Positions 17,273 to 25,302 of a stretch of 64,000 nt of DNA are shown in pieces. Position numbers and translations under genes: made by a program. The notes beneath the pieces were generated by a model that did not search any database, was not told where the DNA came from, and saw only the letters and a list, made by a program, of their open reading frames with translations. Position 1 is the first letter of the stretch. Each line of letters opens with the position of its first letter. Source of the DNA: Agromyces ramosus (GTDB taxonomy: Bacteria > Actinomycetota > Actinomycetes > Actinomycetales > Microbacteriaceae); contig NZ_SGWY01000004.1 of assembly GCF_004216665.1 (NCBI RefSeq), positions 310,001-374,000 of the forward strand. The letters run 5' to 3'.

Positions 17273-18337
17273 ATGGGGCCGAGACCGGGCGGGGGGCGAG
17301 CGGATGCCGCGGCGGCACCTCGTCCGAGCATCCGCGCCGTCGCGGCGACCGCCGGCGTCTCGCCGACCACCGTCTCGCACGCGCTGAGCGGCACCCGGGC
17401 GGTGCGCGCCGAGACCCGGGAGCGCGTCATCCGAGCGGCGGAACTCCTCGGCTACACGCCGAACCGGGTCGCGAGCGGGCTGCGGCTGCAGCGCACGGGC
17501 GTCGTCGGACTCGTGAGCGATCGCATCGCCACGACCCCCTTCGCCGGCCGCATCGTGCAGGGCGCGCAGGACGCGGCCCGGGACCGCGGCGTCGTGCTGA
17601 TGGTGGTCGACACCGAGGGCGACCCCGGCCTCGAGGCGCAGCAGCTCCGCTCGCTCCTCGACCATCGCGTCGACGGGGTGCTGATCGCACGGATGTCCCA
17701 TCAGGAGGTGGCGCAGCCCGAGGCGCTCGGGGCCACGCCGGTCGTGCTCGTCGACGGCGTGCCGGCCGGTGGCTGGCTCGTGCCGGCCGTGGCCCCCGAC
17801 GAGCACGGCATCGCGGCGACGGCGGTCGGCCGCCTCGTCGCCGCCGGCCACCGGCGCATCGCGATGGCCTCGACGACGGATGACGCCCCGGCGACCCGAG
17901 GTCGGGAGGCGGGCTTCCGGGCGGCGCTCGCCGACGCCGGTCTCGCCGCCGCGGGGAGCCGCGTCGAGCGTGGAAGCTCCGACGCGCGGGGCGGGCGGGC
18001 CGCCGGGCGCCGGCTCCTCGAGGCGCCGCCCGGCGAGCGTCCCACTGCCGTGTTCGGCTTCAACGACCAGATGGCCATGGGTGTCTACCAGGCGGCATCC
18101 ACCCTCGGCCTCGAGGTGCCGGCCGACTGCTCGGTCATCGGCGTCGACGACCTCGAGATCGTGGCCGACGGCCTCGAGCCCGGGCTCACGACCATCGCGC
18201 TGCCGCATCGCGCGATGGGCCGGTGGGGCATGACGACGCTGCTCGACCGCATCGAGGGCACGTCGACGGATGTCGCGGGCACCGTGCTGCTCGCCTGCGA
18301 GCTCGTGGAGCGCGCCTCGGTGGCCCCGCCCCGCTGA
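17273..18337 (+). CDS. LacI-family regulator, paralogue 1
   Basis: A 354-aa LacI/GalR repressor. The HTH is at residues about 20-45 (VAATAGVSPTTVSHALSGTRAV) and the hinge helix ends near NRVASGLRL. A periplasmic-binding-protein-like sugar-binding domain fills the remainder. It is strongly similar along its whole length to the regulator at 37641: TTPFAGRI, GRRLLEAPPG and IGVDDLEIV blocks recur. The two lie at either end of the fructan locus. Its neighbours are the convergent GH32 gene and a divergent DUF998-like gene. The effector is unknown; a fructose-containing sugar is a reasonable guess from context. Confidence 0.88.
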   Translation: MGPRPGGGRADAAAAPRPSIRAVAATAGVSPTTVSHALSGTRAVRAETRERVIRAAELLGYTPNRVASGLRLQRTGVVGLVSDRIATTPFAGRIVQGAQDAARDRGVVLMVVDTEGDPGLEAQQLRSLLDHRVDGVLIARMSHQEVAQPEALGATPVVLVDGVPAGGWLVPAVAPDEHGIAATAVGRLVAAGHRRIAMASTTDDAPATRGREAGFRAALADAGLAAAGSRVERGSSDARGGRAAGRRLLEAPPGERPTAVFGFNDQMAMGVYQAASTLGLEVPADCSVIGVDDLEIVADGLEPGLTTIALPHRAMGRWGMTTLLDRIEGTSTDVAGTVLLACELVERASVAPPR

Positions 18338-18372
18338 GCCCGCCCGGCCGCCGTGAGCCCGCCCGGCCGCCG
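18335..18372. repeat. 19-bp tandem duplication at the LacI stop
   Basis: TGAGCCCGCCCGGCCGCCG occurs twice head-to-tail. The first copy supplies the TGA stop of the LacI gene. It fills most of the 61-bp gap to the convergent GH32 gene. Confidence 0.7.
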
Positions 18373-18398
18373 TCACCCGCCCGGCCCGCGCTCAGGCG

Positions 18399-20102
18399 TC
18401 AGCCCGCGGCGCGGTCGTGCAGGCGCTCGACCGGGGCGACCGCGAGGGGCGCCAGCCGCAGGGAGCGCAGCTCGGTGGTGCCGCCGACCGACTCGACCGC
18501 GAGGCCGTTCGCGCCCGGCGCGCCGAAGACGACGCTCGAGAGCACGGATTCGCCGCCGTTCACGAAGACCTCCACCGACGAGGCGTCGACGATCACGTCG
18601 AGCGTCACGACCCCGTCGCGCGCCGGCGCCGACGCCGTGCGCACGGTGCGGTAGGCGTCGGGCATGGTCGCCGCCGCGACGTCCGCGTCCCGGGCGACGA
18701 ATGCGACCCCCGCGGCGAAGTCGACGCCGACCGTGGCGAAGGCGCCATCGCCGACCTTGACCCGGAAGCGCACCTCGGATGCGGGGTCCTCGGGGTCGGG
18801 TGCGACCGCGACACGAAGGCGGTAGGCGTCGGAGTCGGGCTGGGGGAGCGGCGTGGCCGCGGCATCCGTCACCCGCTCACCGTCGACCGTCTCGGCCTCG
18901 CCCTCGAGCGAGTCGAGCGCCTCGACCGGCGTGGAGACGAGCGCCGGCCGGCCGTCGACGGTCCGGAGCACGAGCTCGCGCACGACCGAGTCGGCACCCC
19001 CATGCCAGTCGCCGGTGGGCAGATCGCCGGCGTACGCCCAGTTGTTGAGCCAGCCGATCGCGTACCGCGCGGCGAGTCGCTCCGACTCGGGCAGGCGGGG
19101 GTCGTCCCAGGTGACGGTCGCGTAGAAATCGGCGCCGCGGTCGAGCCAGGACGGCTCGGGGTCGGCGGCGGTGAAGGACTCGCCGTTCCAGTCGCCGGTC
19201 CAGTAGGCGGTGCCGGTGGTCATGCCGTGCTCGCTGCCGTTCACGCCGGCCGCGAGCACCCAGGTGGTCTTCGCCGGGTCGCCGTCGGCCGACATCCGGA
19301 ACAGGTCGGGGCACTCGAGGACGCCGAGGTCGTCGCGCTCGAATCCCGAGCGGTACGTCCAGTCCTTCAGGTCGGGCGACGTGTAGAAGCCGAGCTTGTG
19401 GCCCTCGGCGAGCACCATGAGCCACTCGCGGCGGGCGTCGTCCCAGACGATCTTCGGGTCGCGCCAGTGCTGCGCGCCCGGGTTGTCCATCACGGGATTG
19501 CCGTCGAACGGCTCGAAGCGGAAGCCGCCGTCGGTGGAGACGAAGAGCGACTGGCGCTGCACGCCCTCGTCCTGCTGCGTGAGGATCGCGATGACGGCGC
19601 CGCGGCCGAAGCCGGCGGTGTCCTCGGTGTCGACGACGGCGCTGCCCGTCTCGATGTCCCCGAGGCCGTTCGCGTACTTCTCGATGGCGACGCCCTCCTC
19701 GCGCCAGTGCACGAGGTCCGTCGAGGTCGCGTGGTACCACTCGGTGCCGTTCCCGTCGGGGTAGTCGGCGTTGTAGAGGTAGTAGTAGTGCCACGCGCCG
19801 TCGAGCCAGAACGGGCGCTGCGGGTCGTTCATCCACCGCTCGGCGGGCGTGAGGTGCACGGCCGGCCGGTAGGGACTCCAGTCGGCCGGCCGTGTGTAGC
19901 GCGGCTCCGGGTCAGCGGATGCCTCCGGCACGGGCTCGGGCGAACCGGAGTCGCCGCCGGCGCCGATGGCGATCAGGGCACCCGTGATGAGCATGATCGT
20001 CGCCGTCAGTGCGGCGACCGCCCAGCCGATGGCTCGCCGACGGCGCACGGACGCGTCGGGCGTCGCGCCGGGCGGCGCGCCGGGTCGAGGTGTTCGGTTC
20101 AT
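18399..20102 (-). CDS. GH32 fructan-active enzyme, membrane-anchored (levanase/levan fructotransferase type)
   Basis: A 567-aa glycoside hydrolase family 32 protein. A basic N-terminus and one uncleaved-looking helix (residues about 25-50) suggest anchoring at the cell surface. The five-bladed propeller carries WMNDPQRPFW (nucleophile Asp; Gln replaces the usual Asn-Gly), WRDPKIVW (RDP motif) and LECPDLF (acid/base Glu), followed by a C-terminal beta-sandwich. The NDPQRP variant occurs in levan-processing members rather than invertases, so levan hydrolysis or intramolecular transfer is likely. The start ATG at 20102 has GGAGG 4 nt upstream. It is divergent from levansucrase across a 741-bp control region. 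Confidence 0.87.
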   Translation of the reverse strand: MNRTPRPGAPPGATPDASVRRRRAIGWAVAALTATIMLITGALIAIGAGGDSGSPEPVPEASADPEPRYTRPADWSPYRPAVHLTPAERWMNDPQRPFWLDGAWHYYYLYNADYPDGNGTEWYHATSTDLVHWREEGVAIEKYANGLGDIETGSAVVDTEDTAGFGRGAVIAILTQQDEGVQRQSLFVSTDGGFRFEPFDGNPVMDNPGAQHWRDPKIVWDDARREWLMVLAEGHKLGFYTSPDLKDWTYRSGFERDDLGVLECPDLFRMSADGDPAKTTWVLAAGVNGSEHGMTTGTAYWTGDWNGESFTAADPEPSWLDRGADFYATVTWDDPRLPESERLAARYAIGWLNNWAYAGDLPTGDWHGGADSVVRELVLRTVDGRPALVSTPVEALDSLEGEAETVDGERVTDAAATPLPQPDSDAYRLRVAVAPDPEDPASEVRFRVKVGDGAFATVGVDFAAGVAFVARDADVAAATMPDAYRTVRTASAPARDGVVTLDVIVDASSVEVFVNGGESVLSSVVFGAPGANGLAVESVGGTTELRSLRLAPLAVAPVERLHDRAAG

Positions 20103-20231
20103 GATCCTCCGTCGTGTGGTTCGCGCACCGCCGGTCACGTCGCCCCGCCTGCGCGGGGTCCGTCTCCGGAGGTGCGCCGTCGCAGCGGTTCTGTGGGAGG
20201 AGCGCAAGCGCCACTCGAGGAATCGTCGGCC

Positions 20232-20259
20232 ACGCTACCGGCTCCAAATCGATTTGCAA
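20232..20259 (-). promoter_or_regulatory. Candidate promoter of the membrane-anchored GH32 gene
   Basis: On the minus strand TTGCAA (20259-20254), a 16-bp spacer and TAGCGT (20237-20232) form a plausible sigma-A promoter. The predicted start near 20225 leaves a leader of about 120 nt. Confidence 0.45.
20245..20256. promoter_or_regulatory. CAAATCGATTTG palindrome (LacI-type operator candidate)
   Basis: This perfect 12-bp palindrome with central CG is the symmetry typical of LacI-family operators. It overlaps the -35 and spacer of the GH32 promoter. It differs from the TGACAWCGWTGTCA sites, so a different repressor would bind it. The paralogous LacI regulators flanking the locus are candidates. 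Confidence 0.45.
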
Positions 20260-20366
20260 ATTTCGTCAGCCCGACCTCGGGGCATGAAACCGCGACCATC
20301 CGCAGCAGCCCGCTGATCTGCGAATTTGCATGCGTACGCACTGAGCCACGCGTTCGCCGAATCGAC

Positions 20367-20396
20367 TTGACAACGTTGTCAGTCGGCGCATAGGTT
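20367..20396 (+). promoter_or_regulatory. Levansucrase promoter with overlapping LacI operator
   Basis: A consensus TTGACA (-35, 20367-20372), an 18-bp spacer and TAGGTT (-10, 20391-20396) are visible. The perfect palindrome TGACAACGTTGTCA at 20368-20381 covers the -35 element, a classic repression position. The same motif recurs at three other fructan-locus promoters. Confidence 0.7.
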
Positions 20397-20843
20397 CCTG
20401 TGCCGGGGGAGTACAACGCCACGTTCTCGAGATCCGACCCGCGTACCGCTCGGGCCGATCCACCAGCGAACGGAAGCGACATCAGATGAACATGCCAGGC
20501 CGTGCACCGCGCACGCACCCTGGCGTCGGCGGCGGCATCCGCCCGCCCGTCGAGCTCGTCACGGGCGCCATGGCGCCCCGGGAGTCCCGACCGGTCGGCT
20601 GACGCCGAACGGAGCCGGGCCGAGTCCGGACGGACGCCGCAGGACGTGACCACGTCCGGCCGCGGCATCCGACCCTCCCTCGCCGCACCCGCTGCGGCGG
20701 GCCCACCGGGCGGCCTCGTCGCGAGGCCCGTCCCCCTCGACGGACGCACGTCCGTCGGATGCCGGCTGCATCCGGCCACGCGAGCGGCGCCTGCCGCGCG
20801 ACGCGGTCGCAGTCGGTTCGATCACCATCGAAAGGCGACGAAC
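20397..20843 (+). other. Long untranslated leader of levansucrase, with stem-loops
   Basis: About 440 nt separate the predicted transcription start from the levansucrase ATG, with no convincing ORF; the in-frame extension is Arg/Ser/Ala-rich and unlike real coding sequence. Possible stem-loops are GGCCTCG/CGAGGCC (20712-20728), CGACGGACG/CGTCCGTCG (20738-20757) and TTCGAT/ATCGAA (20817-20832). The last directly abuts the SD AAAGGCG. The leader could host transcript-level control, or a second promoter may lie inside it. The 20103-20366 part holds the divergent GH32 promoter and several short palindromes, such as TGCGTACGCA at 20331-20340. Confidence 0.4.
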
Positions 20844-22433
20844 ATGTCAACATCCACTCGGCGCATCAGGCGCCCGCTCATCGGAGCAACGGCCACGGTC
20901 GGCGCGCTGGTCGCGACGCTCCTCACCGGCACGGCGGGAGCCGTCGCCGCGCCCGACGACCTGCAGCCCGGTCCAGAGCCCACGGTGCACACGCAGGAGG
21001 CGTACGCACCGGAGGACGACTTCACCGCGAAGTGGACCCGTGCCGACGCTCGGCAGCTGCAGCGCATCTCCGATGCGGAGGCGCCGTCCCGCGAGAACTC
21101 GATGCCGGCGGCGCTCACCATGCCGACGGTGCCGCAGGACTTCCCCGACATGTCGAACGGCGAGGTCTGGGTCTGGGACACGTGGCCCCTGACCGATGAG
21201 GACGGCAACCAGTACAGCGTCAACGGGCAGGAGGTCATCTTCTCCCTGGTCGCCGACCGCAGCCTCGGCTTCGACGAGCGCCACCACTACGCGAAGATCG
21301 GCTACTTCTTCCGCCCGGCCGGGATCCCGGCCGACGAGCGGCCCGAGAACGGCGGCTGGACCTACGGCGGCCTCGTCTTCGACGAGGGCGTGACCGGTCA
21401 GATCTTCGAGGACCAGTCGTACAGCCACCAGACCCAGTGGTCCGGCTCGGCGCGCATCTTCAAGGGCGGCGAGATCAAGCTGTTCTTCACGGATGTCGCG
21501 TTCTACCGCAATCCGGACGGCTCGAACATCAAGCCCTACGACCCGCGCATCGCGCTGAGCGTCGGCAAGGTCCACGCCAACAAGAACGGCGTGAAGCTCA
21601 CCGGCTTCGACACGGTCACCGACCTCCTCCAGGCCGACGGCACGTACTACCAGACCGGCGAGCAGAACCAGTTCTTCAACTTCCGCGACCCGTTCACGTT
21701 CGAGGATCCGGCACACCCCGGTGAGACCTACATGGTCTTCGAGGGCAACTCGGCCATGCCGCGCGAGTCGGCGACCTGCGACGCCGAGGACCTCGGCTAT
21801 CGCGAGGGCGACCCCTACGCCGAGACGGTCGAGCAGGTCAACGCCTCGGGCGCGCCCTACCAGATCGGCAACATCGGCCTCGCGAAGGCGAAGAACGACG
21901 AGCTGACCGAGTGGGAGTTCCTGCCGCCGATCCTCTCGGCCAACTGCGTCACCGACCAGACCGAGCGCCCGCAGTTCGTGTTCAAGGACGGCAAGTCCTA
22001 CCTCTTCACGATCAGCCACCGCAGCACGTTCGCAGCGGGCCTCGACGGGCCCGAGGGCGTCTACGGCTTCGTGGGCGACGGCATCCGCAGCGACTTCCAG
22101 CCGCTGAACGGCGGCTCGGGCCTGGCGCTGGGCAATCCGACGAACCTCAACTTCGCCGGCGGCCAGCCGTTCGCACCGGACTTCAACCAGCACCCCGGCC
22201 ACTTCCAGGCGTACTCGCACTACGTGATGCCCGGCGGCCTCGTGCAGTCCTTCATCGACACGATCGGCACGCACGACGACTTCGTGCGCGGCGGAACCCT
22301 CGCTCCGACCGTGAAGATGGACATCCACGGCGACACGACCAGCGTGGACTACTCGTACGGCGACGGCGGGCTCGGCGGCTGGGCCGACATCCCGGCGGGC
22401 CTCGACGTCAACTCCGGCGGCAAGCTGCAGTAG
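20844..22433 (+). CDS. sacB: Levansucrase, GH68, secreted
   Basis: A 529-aa protein with a Sec signal peptide (residues 1-36, ending AGAVAA). GH68 catalytic residues are all visible: the nucleophile Asp112 in WVWDTWPL, the transition-state stabiliser in FNFRDPF (Asp282) and the acid/base Glu374 in QTERPQFVF. Levansucrase splits sucrose and polymerises the fructosyl unit into beta-2,6 levan outside the cell. The ATG at 20844 is preceded by a modest SD. Control is predicted by the operator-promoter at 20367. The gene ends at a strong hairpin and converges on the STAND array. Confidence 0.95.
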   Translation: MSTSTRRIRRPLIGATATVGALVATLLTGTAGAVAAPDDLQPGPEPTVHTQEAYAPEDDFTAKWTRADARQLQRISDAEAPSRENSMPAALTMPTVPQDFPDMSNGEVWVWDTWPLTDEDGNQYSVNGQEVIFSLVADRSLGFDERHHYAKIGYFFRPAGIPADERPENGGWTYGGLVFDEGVTGQIFEDQSYSHQTQWSGSARIFKGGEIKLFFTDVAFYRNPDGSNIKPYDPRIALSVGKVHANKNGVKLTGFDTVTDLLQADGTYYQTGEQNQFFNFRDPFTFEDPAHPGETYMVFEGNSAMPRESATCDAEDLGYREGDPYAETVEQVNASGAPYQIGNIGLAKAKNDELTEWEFLPPILSANCVTDQTERPQFVFKDGKSYLFTISHRSTFAAGLDGPEGVYGFVGDGIRSDFQPLNGGSGLALGNPTNLNFAGGQPFAPDFNQHPGHFQAYSHYVMPGGLVQSFIDTIGTHDDFVRGGTLAPTVKMDIHGDTTSVDYSYGDGGLGGWADIPAGLDVNSGGKLQ

Positions 22434-22445
22434 GCGATCGAACGA

Positions 22446-22480
22446 CGGATGCCCCGGGGCGGTCGGCCCCGGGGCATCCG
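22446..22480. terminator. Strong bidirectional hairpin terminator
   Basis: A perfect 14-bp stem, CGGATGCCCCGGGG paired with CCCCGGGGCATCCG, with a 7-nt loop lies between the convergent levansucrase and STAND genes. It lacks a clear U-tract, which is common in high-GC actinobacteria. Confidence 0.75.
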
Positions 22481-22555
22481 CTCGCCCACCTGCCGGCGGG
22501 TCGCCGATGACGCCGGAACGGCCGCGGCCGCGGCCGTCGGCCGCCGGCCGCCAGG

Positions 22556-25198
22556 TCAGGCGGGCGCCGCCGCCCTCGTGGCGGAGTGGCCGAGCGCGAA
22601 TCGCAGCGCGGCGCGCCGCGACATCGTGCGACCGCGCTCCCGGCCCGCCTCGAACTCCGCGGCGCGCTCGGAGGCGAGGACCTGCTCGACCAGTGACCCC
22701 GACGTGGGGTAGGTGCGCTGGTCGATGTGACCCGTGCGCGTCCGTGCCGTGTCGACGGCGCCGAAGAGCACCCCGGCGCGCTCGATGTCGCCGATCGCGA
22801 TCGCGCAGGCGGCGAGCCCCTCGAGCGCATGCCCCACCCCCTCCTCGTTGCCGAGCTGCACCGTGAGCTCGAGGTGTCGCGCGAACAGCTCGGGGCGCGG
22901 GTCGCCGAGCGCGAGCCGCGCCCAGCCGGAGTTCGTGAGCTCGATCATCTCGACGAAGTGGTCGCCGATGCGGACCGCGTCGTCGATGACCGTGTCGAAG
23001 ATCTCGAGCGCCTCGCGCGTGCGACCGCGCCGGAGCTCGATGGCGCCGAGCTGGCCGCGGAACAGGGAGTTGAAGGTCGCGTCGTCCTGCCACGTCACGA
23101 GTTCGAACGCCCGGCGCTGGAGCTCCTCGGCATGGTCGAGGTCCGGCGTCGAGGCCGTCGCGCAGGCGATGCCCTGCACGGTCAGTGCGGCGCCCTCGCC
23201 GAATCGGTCGCCGGCGGCGTGGAAGAGCGCGGCGGCCTCGATGAGCGGCGCCCGATCGATCTCGGTGCCGGGGTGCACGAGGGCGACCCAGGACGAGAAC
23301 GTGATCGCGATCGCGCGAGTGCGATCCGCGAGCGGCACGCCGGACTCGAGGATGCGGTCCGTCCAGGACTTGGCCGTGGGCAGGAGGTTCCTGATCCACC
23401 AGTACAGGAGCATCCGCCACGCCGCATCCGCGACGGTGTCGACCTCGCCGAGGGCGATGAGGTGACGGAACGCCGCACGGACGTCGTGGCCCTCCGCCTC
23501 GACCCGCTCCACGGCAGCCTGCTGCGTGGACCCCCGCAGCAGCGGTTCGATCTCCTCGGCGAGGCGCACGTAGTAGGCGGCATGCGCGCGCCGGACCGCG
23601 TCGGCATCCGCATCCTCGGCGAATCGCATGGTGGCGAGCTCCCGGACCGGGACGAGCATCGAGAAGAACGGCTCGCCTCCGACATCGTGCTGGCGCAGCA
23701 GGCTGCCGTCGACGAGCTCCAGCAGCGTGCCGGGCAGGTCGACGGCCCACACCTCGCCGCCGGCCACCGCCTCGACGGCACCGAGGCTGAAGTCGCCGAC
23801 GAAGACGCCCAGCCGCATGAACAACGCGCGCGCGAACGGCCCGAGCAGGTCGATGCTCCACTCCACGGTCGCGCGGATGGTGCGCTGGCGCTCGGGCATG
23901 TCGCGATCCGACGTCCGGAGGATGGAGAGCACGCGGTCGAGCTTCGCGAGGATCGCGGTCGGCGTGAGCACGCGGATGCACGCCGCCGCGAGCTCGATCG
24001 CGAGCGGCACGCCGTCGAGCGCCCGGCAGATGCGGGCCACGTCCTCCGCGTTCTCCACGGTGAGGTCGAACCTCGCGTCGGCGGCGTGCGCGCGTTCGAG
24101 GAACAGCCGCACCGCCGGTGCGTCGGCGACCTCGGCCAGCGACACGGCGTCGGGATCCAGTGGGAGGCGCAGCGGCTCCACGTCGAAGACCTGCTCGCCG
24201 TGCACCCGGAGCCTGGCGCGGCTCGTCACGACGACGGTCGCGTCGGGGAGTTCGATGACCAGCGCCGCGACCTCGGGGGCGGCCGCGATGACCTGCTCGA
24301 AGTTGTCGAGCACGAGGAGGTCCCGACGCCCGCCGCGCGCCACTGCGAGACGCTCCAGCGTCGGCACGCTGCCGTCGTCACGCACGCCGAGCGCCCGCGC
24401 GACGGCCGGCAGCACGCCGCCGGCGTCGCGCACGTGCTCGAGCTCCACGAACGTCACCCGGTCGAACCGGTCGCGGGCGAGCCGCGCGGCCTCGATCGCG
24501 AGCCGCGTCTTGCCGATCCCGCCCGGACCCACGAGCGTCACCAGTCGCCTGGGATCGTCGCCGCCGAGCCAGTCGAGCAGCGTCCCGAGGTCGGCCTCCC
24601 GGCCGAGCAGCTCGTCGGGCGGCACCGGGAGGTGCTCGGCGGCGTCGTCCGCGTGACCCGCGTCGGTCGTCGCGATCGTCGCACTCGCCTCGGCCGTCGA
24701 GGCCGGGGAGCGCGACGCGTCGAACCGCTCGGCGAGCAGGATCGCGAGGTCCGATTCGACGAGCTCCCCGAGCTCCTCCGCCGTCGAGAAGGACTTGTAC
24801 GAGGTCGTGTCGTCGTCGCGGATCCGGGCGACGAGCCCGGCCAGTCGTGCATCGCGCTCGGCGGGCTGCTTGACGTAGACGAGCTTCGGCATCTCGCGCG
24901 GCGCGAGGCAGTACTCGTCCTCGAGTCCCGAGATCTCCTCGTCGGGCGCGATCCAGCCGTACTCCTGCCAGTAGACCCCGAGGAAGACGTCGCTCTGCTC
25001 GAGGTAGGCGCGGTACAGCTCGCGCGGTGGGTGGGGCCGCGCGCCGAGCTCGAACATGACGGGAGCGAGATGCAGTCGCTCGATCGCGGCGCGTGCGGCG
25101 ATCCGCTCGGGTTGGAGCTCCTTGAGGGTGGAGCTCACGAACACCCGCAGTCGCTGGTCCGGCGTGCGGATGACGCGCGACCCCGAGGCGCCGGTCAT
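22556..25198 (-). CDS. DUF4062-STAND ATPase-TPR protein, copy A
   Basis: An 880-aa protein, the most diverged of four tandem paralogues. Residues about 16-105 form a DUF4062 domain (FVSSTLKELQPER, then a SDVFLGVYWQEYGW block and LEDEYCLA). From residue 195 follows an NB-ARC/STAND-like NTPase: Walker A GPGGIGKTR at about 224-232, Walker B LLVLDN at about 295, sensor VVTSRARLRV and GVPLAIEL. A winged-helix-like segment and a TPR-like helical tail (about 500-880) complete it. No DNA-binding HTH or membrane segment is present. In copy A the Walker A ends in Thr rather than Ser. It is the last gene in transcription order but has its own promoter. DUF4062 has no settled function. Confidence 0.9.
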   Translation of the reverse strand: MTGASGSRVIRTPDQRLRVFVSSTLKELQPERIAARAAIERLHLAPVMFELGARPHPPRELYRAYLEQSDVFLGVYWQEYGWIAPDEEISGLEDEYCLAPREMPKLVYVKQPAERDARLAGLVARIRDDDTTSYKSFSTAEELGELVESDLAILLAERFDASRSPASTAEASATIATTDAGHADDAAEHLPVPPDELLGREADLGTLLDWLGGDDPRRLVTLVGPGGIGKTRLAIEAARLARDRFDRVTFVELEHVRDAGGVLPAVARALGVRDDGSVPTLERLAVARGGRRDLLVLDNFEQVIAAAPEVAALVIELPDATVVVTSRARLRVHGEQVFDVEPLRLPLDPDAVSLAEVADAPAVRLFLERAHAADARFDLTVENAEDVARICRALDGVPLAIELAAACIRVLTPTAILAKLDRVLSILRTSDRDMPERQRTIRATVEWSIDLLGPFARALFMRLGVFVGDFSLGAVEAVAGGEVWAVDLPGTLLELVDGSLLRQHDVGGEPFFSMLVPVRELATMRFAEDADADAVRRAHAAYYVRLAEEIEPLLRGSTQQAAVERVEAEGHDVRAAFRHLIALGEVDTVADAAWRMLLYWWIRNLLPTAKSWTDRILESGVPLADRTRAIAITFSSWVALVHPGTEIDRAPLIEAAALFHAAGDRFGEGAALTVQGIACATASTPDLDHAEELQRRAFELVTWQDDATFNSLFRGQLGAIELRRGRTREALEIFDTVIDDAVRIGDHFVEMIELTNSGWARLALGDPRPELFARHLELTVQLGNEEGVGHALEGLAACAIAIGDIERAGVLFGAVDTARTRTGHIDQRTYPTSGSLVEQVLASERAAEFEAGRERGRTMSRRAALRFALGHSATRAAAPA

Positions 25199-25252
25199 GG
25201 TGGCGGCGCCTTCAACCCCTGGGTGCATCCGTGCCGACGCCCCATGCTGCCC

Positions 25253-25281
25253 ATTGTCCGCGCGGCCGTCGCGGCAGTCCA
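25253..25281 (-). promoter_or_regulatory. Promoter of STAND copy A, shared with copy D
   Basis: On the minus strand TGGACT (25281-25276), a 17-bp spacer and GACAAT (25258-25253) are preceded by TCCCCC and GGGTGC. The same boxes with the same spacing and the same distance to the ATG precede copy D. Confidence 0.55.
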
Positions 25282-25302
25282 GCACCCGGATGGGGGATGC
25301 CG

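Noticed and set aside
20502..20843. N-terminal extension of levansucrase
   Set aside because: Residues are low-complexity and would precede a complete signal peptide at 20844.
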